Assembly: GCA_943737045.1 (NCBI GenBank)
Contig: CALSFV010000030.1
Location: forward strand, 775,501 to 839,500
DNA length: 64,000 bases
Origin: Parapristionchus giblindavisi
Taxonomy: Eukaryota > Nematoda > Chromadorea > Rhabditida > Diplogasteridae
Direction of reading: 5' to 3'
Position 1 is the first letter of the stretch. Each line of letters starts with the position of its first letter. Position numbers and translations under genes: made by a program. Below, one piece after another: positions 44,132-52,088 of this stretch. The notes below the pieces were generated by a model. That model saw only the letters and a program-made list of their open reading frames with translations, was not told where the DNA came from and made no database searches.

Positions 44132-44164
44132 ATTCAGAATTTTTTGCTCTTTCATGTGGTATAC

Positions 44165-44460
44165 GCGGCCATATTGACCGAAGTACGAAAGTAACTTTCA
44201 CTCTGATATGATGAAAACAGCTTATGAGATACAACAATTACAACGATGCCTATCGTGTGATATACCATTTGAAAGAGCAAAAAATTCTGAATAAGGAAAA
44301 CCTCAGTTCGCTTCGAACAGTAATCTTTTAGCGCGGCCATATTGACCGAAGTACGAAAGTAACTTTCACTCTGATATGATGAAAACAGCTTATGAGATAC
44401 AACTATTACAACGATGCCTGTCGTGTGATATTCCATTTAAAAGAGCTAAAAATTCTGATT
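44165..44460 (-). repeat. Diverged 168-bp B-type satellite units in inverted orientation
   Basis: The unit starting gcggccatattgaccgaagt begins at 44165 and again at 44333, a 168-bp spacing; the second is cut at about 44460. On the minus strand each reads attcagaattttttgctctt, then ggtatatcacacgata, then atcagagtgaaagttacttt, then aaagattactgttc. This matches subunit B in order along its full length at clearly reduced identity. The 94-codon minus-strand open frame here (44152-44436) is a by-product of the repeat. Confidence 0.85.
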
Positions 44461-44541
44461 AACATAAGTATTTTCCCATGCTGAAAGTCACCAAACTGGT
44501 TCAAACTAGAAAATTATATTTCATTACTGTGTGAATTTTGT
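44443..44541 (+). repeat. Left arm of a 99-bp inverted repeat
   Basis: The segment from gagctaaaaattctgattaa to gtgtgaattttgt is the reverse complement of 45773-45871 with only a few mismatches (for example actagaaaattatattt against acaagaaaattatcttt). The two arms enclose about 1.2 kb that is mostly minisatellite. Confidence 0.85.
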
Positions 44542-44588
44542 CACAAAACAATTCATGACAAGATAGGTTTTCAGCAACACCCATGTTG

Positions 44589-44739
44589 TTATATACCATT
44601 TGAAAGAGCAAAAAATTCTGAATAAGGTAATCCTCAGTTCGCTTCGAATAGTAATCTTTTAGCGCGGCCATATTGACCGAAGTACGAAAGTAACTTTCAC
44701 TCTGATATGATGAAAATAGCTTATGAGATACAACTATTA
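44589..44739 (-). repeat. Third inverted B-type satellite unit
   Basis: Same family as the units at 44165 and 44333. It contains ataccatttgaaagagcaaa, cgcttcgaatagtaatcttt and gcggccatattgaccgaagt, then stops abruptly at the minisatellite at 44740. It is separated from the previous unit by about 130 bp that includes one arm of the 99-bp inverted repeat. Confidence 0.75.
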
Positions 44740-45431
44740 ATTAGAGAAATCAATCAATACCTTCTGTAAATGATGATTATCGATTATTCCTCACTTTTCG
44801 TTGTCGTCCTCGTCCCGTCGCGTCGTCGTCTGAAGGTTACGGTAATCATCTTCAGATATTGATTATTGTATGAATATCGATAGAGAAATCAATCAATACC
44901 TTCTGTAAATGATGATTATCGATTATTCCTCACTTTTCGTAGTCGTCCTCGTCCCGTCGCGTCGTCGTCTGAAGGTTACGGTAATCATCTTCAGATATTG
45001 ATTAGTGTATGAATATGAACGATTAATGATTCTGGCGTCCTAAGAATGGCAGTATGGCAAATGATGATTATCGAATATTCCTCACTTTTCGTTGTAGTCC
45101 TCGTCCCGTCGCGTCGTCGTCTGAAGGTTACGGTAATCAATTTCAGATGCTGATTAGTGTATGAATTAGAGAAATCAATCAATACCTTCTGTAAATGATG
45201 ATTATCGAATATTCCTCACTTTTCGTTGTAGTCCTCGTCCCGTCGCGTCGTCGTCTGAAGGTTACGGTAATCAATTTCAGATGCTGATTAGTGTATGAAT
45301 TAGAGAAATCAATCAATACCCTCTGTAAATGATGATTATCGATTATTCCTCACTTTTCGTTGTCGTCCTCGTCCCGTCGCGTCGTCGTCTGAAGGTTACG
45401 GTAATCAATTTCAGATGCTGATTAGTGTATG
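44740..45431 (+). repeat. Minisatellite block 1, direct part (134-139-bp units)
   Basis: Units begin with tagagaaatcaatcaatacc at 44742, 44881, 45167 and 45301. Each contains aaatgatgattatcgattat, a GTC-rich core (gtcctcgtcccgtcgcgtcg) and gaaggttacggtaatca. A non-standard insert at about 45010-45058 (gattctggcgtcctaagaat) is also found at the right border of the larger block near 49370. Short open frames across this block have no independent support. Confidence 0.9.
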
Positions 45432-45772
45432 ACAGAAGGTATTGATTGATTTCTCTATCGATATTCATACAATAATCAATATCTGAAGATGATTACCGTA
45501 ACCTTCTGACGACGACGCGACGGGACGAGGACGACAACGAAAAGTGAGAAATAATCGATAATCATCATTTACAGAAGGTATTGATTGATTTCTCAATCGA
45601 TATTCATACACTAATCAATATCTGAAGATGATTACCGTAACCTTCTGACGACGACGCGACGGGACGAGGACGACAACGAAAAGTGAGAAATAATCGATAA
45701 TCATCATTTACAGAAGGTATTGATTGATTTCTCAATCGATATTCATACACTAATCAATATCTGAAGATGATT
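45432..45772 (-). repeat. Minisatellite block 1, inverted part
   Basis: Immediately after 45431 the same minisatellite continues as its reverse complement (cagaaggtattgattgattt, gacgacgacgcgacgggacg) for about two and a half units, ending at gaagatgatta before the inverted-repeat arm at 45773. Confidence 0.9.
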
Positions 45773-45871
45773 ACAAAATTCACACATTAATGAAAGATAA
45801 TTTTCTTGTTTGAACCAGTTTGGTGACTTTCAGCATGGGAAAATACTTATGTTAATCAGAATTTTTAGCTC
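45773..45871 (-). repeat. Right arm of the 99-bp inverted repeat
   Basis: Partner of the arm at 44443-44541. The enclosed minisatellite also changes strand (at about 45431), so the whole 44443-45871 segment resembles a large imperfect foldback. Confidence 0.85.
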
Positions 45872-45988
45872 AGTTCGCTTCGAACAGTAATCTTTTAGTG
45901 CGGTCATATTGACCGAAGTACGAAAGTAACTTTCACTCTGATATGATGAAAACAGCTTATGAGATACAACAATTACAACGATGCCTAC
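45871..45988 (-). repeat. Fourth inverted B-type satellite fragment
   Basis: Carries cagttcgcttcgaacagtaa, gtcatattgaccgaagtacg, the tcactctgatatgatgaaaa segment and cttatgagatacaacaatta, in the same order and orientation as the units before 44740. It lies beyond the minisatellite block, so the minisatellite appears to have been inserted into, or expanded within, this edge array. Confidence 0.75.
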
Positions 45989-46032
45989 GATGTGCTCGCA
46001 CAAACCATTTCATATGAAAATACGTATAGTCA

Positions 46033-46332
46033 TTGCTGAAGGTAATAGAAATTACATGTGAATATTTGGGAAAAGTCGCTTTTGCTGATCCTTTGGCTCA
46101 CTACGCCCGTTTAATTTCGCGGCCTTGGACACTGATTGCACAAATTAGTAACCTCAAAGTCTTTATTGTTTCTGGAAAAAGAGATCAATGCTGTACTGAA
46201 AAATCTTCGGGTGAAGTCGTCGAGGAAGTCGATGAAACGAATTTCACCCCGATAAAAAATAATAATTCATTAATTGAACAGTTTAATCTCTGTGATGGAT
46301 CTCACCAAATCTCGTTGGCACTACCAGCATAG
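46033..46332 (+). CDS. Possible terminal exon, product not recognised
   Basis: A 99-codon open frame ending in TAG at 46330-46332. The frame opens upstream with TTG, not ATG, so if real it is an internal-to-terminal exon whose 5' exons are missing or lie elsewhere. A candidate acceptor is the AG ending ggtaatag just after its start. The predicted peptide has a moderately hydrophobic first half (residues 10-45, including AFADPLAHYARLI) and an acidic, asparagine-rich tail (VEEVDETNFTPIKNNN). I see no recognisable domain. It lies 40 bp beyond the satellite-edge repeats, and an AATAAA occurs at 46460-46465, so it may be the 3' remnant of a gene cut off by the expanding repeat. A chance ORF remains possible. 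Confidence 0.3.
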   Translation: MLKVIEITCEYLGKVAFADPLAHYARLISRPWTLIAQISNLKVFIVSGKRDQCCTEKSSGEVVEEVDETNFTPIKNNNSLIEQFNLCDGSHQISLALPA

Positions 46333-46430
46333 AGTGATGAAGAGGAAAAGAGGAAGGAGAAAAAGAAGAAGTAGAAGAAGGAGAAGATAAGAGGAGAAGA
46401 TGAACAAGAGGAGGATGAAGAGGACGTTCG
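46333..46430. repeat. Purine-rich (GA) tract
   Basis: About 100 bp almost entirely A and G (gaagaggaaaagaggaagga, agaagaagtagaagaaggag), directly after the open frame ending at 46332. Low complexity, no code assigned. Confidence 0.8.
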
Positions 46431-47166
46431 ATCGTATCTTTAGCATAATGGTGGATTTAAATAAAGATGCGGCTGAATGCATTTAGATCCACGATGGTAT
46501 GAAGAACGTACAGATTGTAGTGTATTAGATTACAACACGTCGTAGAGAACAATATTTCTAATACAGGAAGTAAGGGTAATACAATAAAGCATCAGATATA
46601 CGATTCTTTGATACCTCTATATCACTATCACTATGTAGTCTTGAGAGTACATATTGTGTAGTTTATTATTTCTTCTCTTATTGTCTCGTTAATGCTTGAG
46701 CATGTAATAAATTTTTTTCATTCATATATAAGAACAGCAAATGAATTGAAGTATTTATGCATAATATGGTCTGCAAAGCGTGAAAGCATATGCAAAAGAG
46801 GGAAATGAAGATGAATCCACAATATTGATCTCCCCGGGGTCGCCAACGAGATCAAATGTAGATATTCAATCAATCGATATTTCAATATATTGACAGTAGC
46901 TCCGATTCCTAGGTACTTAAAATGATCAAGATTAAATTAGTTAATCGACACTTATTAATCGAATAATATTATTTAAAATGCTTCATTGAATCTAAAATAA
47001 CTCACCACATAAGTGAAAGAACTGTTCAGTAGTTGTATGAATTCGAAGGAAATATTAGTTCATCCATTGCTGAAATTTATTGATATACTCAGTAAATAAA
47101 TGAATATTTTAGTCTAACCTGTCCTCATTCTGCTTTGCTATACACTTAACATTATACAACTGCTTG
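46431..47166. other. AT-rich intergenic stretch without recognised features
   Basis: Contains an AATAAA at 46460 that could serve the upstream open frame. Otherwise there are only scattered stop-rich frames and no detectable repeat or structure. Confidence 0.5.
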
Positions 47167-47316
47167 AAATTATAAAAAAAAATCTGATATGATAGATCAT
47201 TAATCGTTCATGAGCAAAGGAAGAGATCCGAGATACTGTACAGATATCTCAGATCTATTCCAATGGAAAATCGATATTCAAGCACATTTGTATCTGTGAT
47301 TGAATATCAAGAAATA

Positions 47317-47354
47317 GAACAACAACAATTTAACATGTTAAATCATTGTTGTTC
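47317..47354. repeat. 38-bp near-perfect palindrome
   Basis: Arms gaacaacaa/ttgttgttc surround the perfect 16-bp palindrome atttaacatgttaaat. The two 19-bp halves agree at nearly every position. It lies 4 bp before a run of 15 C. Absent from the second copy of the surrounding repeat. Confidence 0.8.
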
Positions 47355-47358
47355 ATGA

Positions 47359-47373
47359 CCCCCCCCCCCCCCC
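47359..47373. repeat. Poly-C run (15)
   Basis: Fifteen consecutive C bases, then TCCT. Homopolymer lengths of this kind are prone to sequencing error. Copy 2 of the surrounding repeat has a poly-G hairpin (ccccctgtttggggg) at the equivalent place. Confidence 0.85.
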
Positions 47374-47772
47374 TCCTAAGCACTGGCGGCACTGCTTTTT
47401 TTCATTTTTCATTTTTGGCCCGGCCGGGCACTTTGCATGCATCACAACCAATTATATTTGCATATTTCCCAGCTATCAACCGCACCACTTTCATTTTAAT
47501 TTGATTTCATATTTAGGATCCGTCGACGGATCCAATTAAATTTTCAATTTCCATTTTCAGCATACCAGTCCATTGCGCAGCAGTCCAAACCCAGTCCAAA
47601 GAACAAAGATCAAGAAAAATATCAAGAATACGAGCGAAGTATCATTAAGCAAAGAGGGAGAAAGAAGTAGTGAAAGAAATAATAATGGATACAAGGACAA
47701 GTAAGTTGAAAAGATGAAAGATGGCTATAAGTGCAATGCAAGAACCAGCGCTACTAAATTAGTCCACACCTG

Positions 47773-47790
47773 CCCCCCCCCCCCCCCCCC
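47773..47790. repeat. Poly-C run (18)
   Basis: Eighteen consecutive C bases followed by TCCCC, about 120 bp before the larger minisatellite. No gene nearby. Confidence 0.85.
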
Positions 47791-47913
47791 TCCCCGTTTT
47801 AGTCCTCTCCGATTTGAGACGATGGGCTAAACTTGAAAATATTATTGGATTATGGTTTAAATATTTAGAATATTTGAATATTTAAATAGGCAGGCTTCCC
47901 TTTAACAGCGTGT

Positions 47914-49356
47914 TCCTCCTCGTCCCGACGCGTCGTCGTCAGAAGGTTACGGTAATCATCTTCAGATATTGATTAGTGTATGAATATCGATTGAGAAATC
48001 AATCAATACCTTCTGTAAATGATGATTATCGATTATTTCTCACTTTTCGTTGTCGTCCTCGTCCCGTCGCGTCGTCGTCAGAAGGTTACGGTAATCATCT
48101 TCAGATATTGATTAGTGTATGAATATCGATTGAGAAATCAATCAATACCTTCTGTAAATGATGATTATCGATTATTTCTCACTTTTCGTTGTCGTCCTCG
48201 TCCCGTCGCGTCGTCGTCAGAAGGTTACGGTAATCATCTTCAGATATTGATTAGTGTATGAATATCGATTGAGAAATCAATCAATACCTTCTGTAAATGA
48301 TGATTATCGATTATTTCTCACTTTTCGTTGTCGTCCTCGTCCCGTCGCGTCGTCGTCAGAAGGTTACGGTAATCATCTTCAGATATTGATTATTGTATGA
48401 ATATCGATAGAGAAATCAATCAATACCTTCTGTAAATGATGATTATCGAATATGTCTCACTTTTCGTTGTAGTCCTCGTCCCGTCGCGTCGTCGTCTGAA
48501 GGTTACGGTAATCAATTTCAGATGCTGATTAGTGTATGAATTAGAGAAATCAATCAATACCTTCTGTAAATGATGATTATCGAATATTCCTCACTTTTCG
48601 TTGTAGTCCTCGTCCCGTCGCGTCGTCGTCTGAAGGTTACGGTAATCAATTTCAGATGCTGATTAGTGTATGAATTAGAGAAATCAATCAATACCCTCTG
48701 TAAATGATGATTATCGATTATTCCTCACTTTTCGTTGTCGTCCTCGTCCCGTCGCGTCGTCGTCTGAAGGTTACGGTAATCAATTTCAGATGCTGATTAG
48801 TGTATGAATTAGAGAAATCAATCAATACCTTCTGTAAATGATGATTATCGATTATTCCTCACTTTTCGTTGTCGTCCTCGTCCCGTCGCGTCGTCGTCTG
48901 AAGGTTACGGTAATCATCTTCAGATATTGATTATTGTATGAATATCGATAGAGAAATCAATCAATACCTTCTGTAAATGATGATTATCGATTATTCCTCA
49001 CTTTTCGTTGTCGTCCTCGTCCCGTTGCGTCGTCGTCTGAAGGTTACGGTAGTTATCTTCAGATATTGATTAGTGTATGAATTTCGATAGAGAAATCAAT
49101 CAATACCTTCTGTAAATGATGATTATCGAATATTCCTCACTTTTCGTTGTCGTCCTCGTCCCGTCGCGTCGTCGTCTGAAGGTTACGGTAATCAATTTCA
49201 GATGTTGATTAGTGTATGAATTAGAGAAATCAATCAATACCTTCTGTAAATGATGATTATCGATTATTCCTCACTTTTCGTAGTCGTCCTCGTCCCGTCG
49301 CGTCGTCGTCTGAAGGTTACGGTAATCATCTTCAGATATTGATTAGTGTATGAATA
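47914..49356 (+). repeat. Minisatellite block 2, about ten to eleven 134-139-bp units
   Basis: The same unit as block 1, all in one orientation. The first units carry ttgagaaatcaatc and end cgtcgtcagaagg. Later ones carry tagagaaatcaatc and cgtcgtctgaagg, in 139-bp (gatattgattagtgtatgaa) or 134-bp (gatgctgattagtgtatgaa) forms. Each unit can fold: cagaaggt/accttctg and taatcatc/gatgatta are complementary. The right border passes into atgaacgattaatgattctg, the segment also embedded in block 1. Confidence 0.9.
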
Positions 49357-49669
49357 TGAACGATTAATGATTCTGGCGTCCTAAGAATGGCAGTATGGCA
49401 AAGGTATTGAACAGTTTGCGAGTTTTCAGTCAATCCATAAAATATTCAGTAATGGTAAATGGCATTCATTTATCGTAATTTCTTTTACCGCATTCTTTGA
49501 AATGGATTCGTTTTGAGATACTGAGAAAGTACAATACTTATAAGTAACGAGAAGGTAAGGGAATAGTGAAAATTTTCGATTTATCAAGGCAATGTTCACC
49601 TTGATATCAATAAATTCAAACTGTGATGCGGTATTTGCAAACGTGCTTGTTGTCCCAAAATTGTAATAA
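49357..49669. other. Right flank of minisatellite block 2, no gene seen
   Basis: AT-rich sequence. The first 50 bp (gattctggcgtcctaagaat, ggcagtatggcaaa) recur inside minisatellite block 1 at about 45010-45060. An open frame on the minus strand (49426-49770) has no recognisable domain and runs into the dispersed repeat, so I do not call it a gene. Confidence 0.5.
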
Positions 49670-50070
49670 AAACTTAACCTGATATGATAGATCATTAGGA
49701 ATTCATGAACAAAGGAAGAGATTCGAGATACTGTACATATCTCTGATCTATTCCAATAGAAAAAATACACAGTGATATGGTAGAATATGGTAGAACGTTC
49801 TTACCGATTTCGCTCCGAAATAATTAACCCCCTGTTTGGGGGGGGGCAACGCATTTTTCTATTTTACGACCGGCCGGACACTTTTAACACTGCTAATTAC
49901 ATTTGCATATCGCGAAGGTATCAACCGCGTTATTTTCATTTAATTGAAATTGATATTTGGAGGACCCGTCGACGGATCCCTTTCAATTTGTACATTGTAA
50001 TATCACCATAGCAGCCCATTGCGCAGTCAGAACCCAGTCCAGAGATCAAAGATCAAAATAAAATCAATCA
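49670..50070. repeat. Dispersed non-coding repeat, copy 2
   Basis: Direct-orientation partner of 47167-47620, lying on the other side of minisatellite block 2. Its palindrome (49962-49979) has one change: GGACCC at the left instead of GGATCC. The GTCGAC centre and right GGATCC are kept. CCGGCCGG is also kept. The poly-C site is replaced by ccccctgtttggggggggg, able to form a C/G hairpin. Confidence 0.75.
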
Positions 50071-50254
50071 ATAAAGAGAAGAAAAGGAGGAAGGAAAAAA
50101 ATATTTAGAGAGAAAAGAGTTAGAGCATCCAGCGCAAGATCCAAGCTGTAATACACAGAACACCTATGGTGTATATATTTAATACTTTTGCGTTATATTT
50201 AACACGTTACTGTTTCAGCTGTAGTTTCAATTTACACTCATTTCCCTGTCTGAA

Positions 50255-50345
50255 TAATCATTTTAGTTTTGCATATTTCATGACAATCACCATAGTCCTC
50301 GATTGATCAGCACCCAAACCAAGTCCAGAGATCAATGATCAAAAT
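50255..50345. repeat. Dispersed non-coding repeat, diverged partial copy 3
   Basis: Retains gcatatttcatgacaatcac, then cagcacccaaaccaagtcca and gagatcaatgatcaaaatag, matching the 3' part of copies 1 and 2. It lacks the central palindrome. A purine-rich stretch follows, as in the other copies. Confidence 0.55.
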
Positions 50346-50782
50346 AGTAGGAAGAGCAAGGAAAACATGGAAATATCAATGAAAGGAAGTAAGAAGATCA
50401 AAGATCAAAGATAAGACTTAATAGAGTAAGAGTGGAGGAAAAAGAAATGAAAAAGAATACAAAAAAAGTATAGAAAAATTATGAAGAAAATACGATCTGA
50501 AGAGCTTTAAAATCAAGTAATTATAAATATTTCGGTTAGAATCCATCGGAATAGCTCTTCTTTGCACGACAACGCTGGATAAACACGGAAAATAAGTCTG
50601 TAAAGAAAAAGTATAATTTGTTTGTGAATAAGTTTGGATAAATATTGTCTAACAATAAATAACTGTTCGTCTAGGTCACAACTAGTCAAGAATCGAAAGT
50701 GCCGATGTTATTTTCAGGTCCTACTGATAAGCTTGAACAACATGTTTCCCCTATGCATCCCCCTGTCTATTCACTCCCAGCT
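50346..50782. other. AT-rich intergenic stretch, nothing recognised
   Basis: Purine-rich to about 50470, then mixed sequence. No credible open frame, RNA gene or repeat seen. Confidence 0.5.
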
Positions 50783-50990
50783 CTGCCACCTTGGTATGCT
50801 GTTTCTGGCCGAACACCACAGTACATGCTGACGTACAAGAGGCACGTTAAGCTCCCAAGCCGGAGGAACAAGGGATGATCTGGATAGAAGCCGGACCTGC
50901 ATAAACACGAGAGCATTCAAATTCCTAATCAAGAATGACTCAAGTGGTACTGTGGCTGCATACCAAGATTCAAACCTAATCCTAATCTGC
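50783..50990. ncRNA. Candidate structured RNA/foldback unit, copy 1
   Basis: Related to 51103-51303. Outer stem: cttggtatgc (50790-50799) with gcataccaag (50958-50967). After a 16-nt one-sided bulge containing ctggccgaaca, an inner stem pairs ccacagtac (50816-50824) with gtactgtgg (50947-50955). Between them is a block almost identical in the two copies (acgtacaagaggcacgtt, gctcccaagccggaggaaca, agggatgatctg). The other copy changes two inner-stem pairs on both strands at once. No poly-T terminator or Pol III boxes were found and the transcribed strand is unknown. It could also be a small foldback transposon. It matches no RNA family I know. Confidence 0.4.
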
Positions 50991-51102
50991 TTTGCATATA
51001 AACTGAAAAGATAAGCAATGAAACTATCGCACACTTCGTTATAGAAACCATTGATTCTAAGAGTTTCTCCCTAACATATTATCTCCTATCTATAGTACTA
51101 CG

Positions 51103-51303
51103 CTACCCTGGTATGCTGTCTCTGGCCGAACACTACAGTGCATTGACGTACAAGAGGCACGTTTAGCTCCCAAGCCGGAGGAACAAGGGATGATCTGAAT
51201 CGACCTAACCTGAGAATCGAATCAATCGATAAACGAAAGACTCGACTCGATCAGGCTGCACTGTAGCTGCATACCAAGATACTAATGTAATTCTAATCTG
51301 CGC
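51103..51303. ncRNA. Candidate structured RNA/foldback unit, copy 2
   Basis: Outer stem cctggtatgc (51107-51116) with gcataccaag (51269-51278), one mismatch. Inner stem ctacagtgca (51133-51142) with tgcactgtag (51257-51266), ten perfect pairs. Compared with copy 1, the second pair is T-A instead of C-G and the eighth is G-C instead of A-T. The two loops differ by a short indel (cagtacatgctgacg against cagtgcattgacg) that would shift any reading frame, which argues against a shared protein. Confidence 0.4.
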
Positions 51304-51697
51304 TACTTCGAAAAAACATGGCATGGAAAGATCTAAGAATAATAATACGCCCAAATAGCCAAAGCCGAAAGAACAAGTCCAATAGTGTCGCATTCAGTGA
51401 AAGATAAGCGCTTTATGAAAAGTAAACAGGCCGATTGATGTCGTTGTCGTGGATGAAGACGACGTTGATGTTGAGAGGACGACTGGTCAATGAATGAAAA
51501 GACCGATGAAATTATGAAAGAAATGTTCTTTCTTATGCAAATCGCTTTGTTTTCGTCTCGATTCAAGAATGAACATGGGCAATTTGCATATGAACATTTC
51601 ATGACCTTCACCCTGAACCTGCTGCCTTCAACCGATTCGCTGATAACGCGACGGACCTCCATCAACCTATATTTACTACATTTCTGTTATATTGTTC
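51304..51697. other. Target region left of the retrotransposon, no confident gene
   Basis: Overlapping open frames exist on both strands (51333-51665 minus, 51490-51729 plus), but neither shows a recognisable domain, and the plus one runs into the LTR. A short tcg/gac-rich simple stretch lies at 51438-51485. The sequence resumes beyond the element at 55313. Confidence 0.4.
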
Positions 51698-51702
51698 ATT
51701 TG
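51698..51702. repeat. Target-site duplication, left copy (ATTTG)
   Basis: ATTTG abuts the LTR outer end here and is repeated at 55308-55312 immediately after the other LTR. A 5-bp duplication is typical of Ty3/gypsy integration. Confidence 0.9.
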
Positions 51703-51945
51703 TGTTATGTCCTTAGGCACAACACGTAGTAGAGTAGAGACTTTATTAGAGAGAGAAGTAATACCAACGTAGTAACGGGAAGAAACTAGATAAGAATGAC
51801 TATGGATAGTCAGGGATGACAATCCATAGAGATGGGAATAGGCTAGCAGTGATCTACCTCGCACGCTAGACAACAATAGAACATGAGGGAATACCATAGG
51901 TACAAAGAGTGGTACGCTAGGTCAGACTTGGGAGCGTACATAATA
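51703..51945 (-). repeat. 3' LTR (243 bp)
   Basis: Plus-strand ends TGTTATGTCC and CATAATA. I found no base difference from 55065-55307. The purine-rich complement of cctccgcc lies directly inside, where second-strand priming would start. Confidence 0.93.
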
Positions 51946-52088
51946 CCTCCGCCATAAGATATGAACTAGGGCATATCTGACAAAACAATAAATATGTACA
52001 ATCATATAGTACAAGATCAATAATGTGATGGAATAGCATTAGGATTAAACGATCAATAATAGATGAATCAATAATGGATGAATACGAA

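Larger units (their letters stand above)
1..44164. repeat. 321-bp satellite DNA array, 137 complete tandem monomers
   Basis: The same 321-bp unit recurs head to tail without interruption. Taking the first base of 'attcagaatttttt' as the unit start, complete units run from 157 to 44131. They are preceded by 156 bp of a partial unit and followed by about 33 bp of another that decays at 44164 (tcatgtggtatacgc). Monomers differ at only a few positions. Common alternatives are ttttacg/tttcacg just after the start, gtgccac/gtgtcac, aatactcag/aatattcag, and gattacag/gattactg. Only two units deviate in length, each by one missing base: near 5440 (gtgaaaata instead of gtgcaaaata) and near 5941 (one T short). 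No transposon or gene interrupts the 44 kb. The function is unknown. Rhabditid chromosomes are generally holocentric, so a regional-centromere role cannot be assumed. Confidence 0.98.
47167..47620. repeat. Dispersed non-coding repeat, copy 1, with palindromes
   Basis: Shares ordered segments with 49670-50070: ctgatatgatagatcatta; gatactgtaca; tctattccaat; a CCGGCCGG core; ttacatttgcatat-like sequence; the palindrome; cattgcgcag; then cccagtcca and agatcaa. Copy 1 has an 18-bp perfect palindrome GGATCCGTCGACGGATCC at 47516-47533 and the 12-bp palindrome GCCCGGCCGGGC about 90 bp upstream. Followed by purine-rich sequence. No coding potential seen. Confidence 0.75.

Noticed and set aside
1..44164. 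CRISPR array
   Set aside because: The period is 321 bp with no unique spacers between repeats, and the surroundings are eukaryotic.
1..44164. Centromere or telomere assignment
   Set aside because: No telomeric hexamers are present, and nematodes of this type are usually holocentric. A satellite alone does not prove either role.
44152..44436. 94-codon minus-strand ORF with repeated segments
   Set aside because: Its internal repeat is just the 168-bp satellite relative translated twice.
49426..50011. ORFs of 114 (minus) and 74 (plus) codons
   Set aside because: Both overlap the dispersed non-coding repeat and show no domain; composition is that of AT-rich non-coding DNA.
50210..50217. CTGTTTCA, the upstream motif of nematode 21U/piRNA genes
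   Set aside because: A single 8-mer match is expected by chance. The similar CTGTTTGA in some satellite monomers lacks the conserved GTTTC core.
50771..51393. Minus-strand ORFs across the two hairpin units
   Set aside because: The two copies differ by an indel that shifts the frame, whereas base pairing is preserved, so an RNA or DNA structure explains the conservation better than protein coding.
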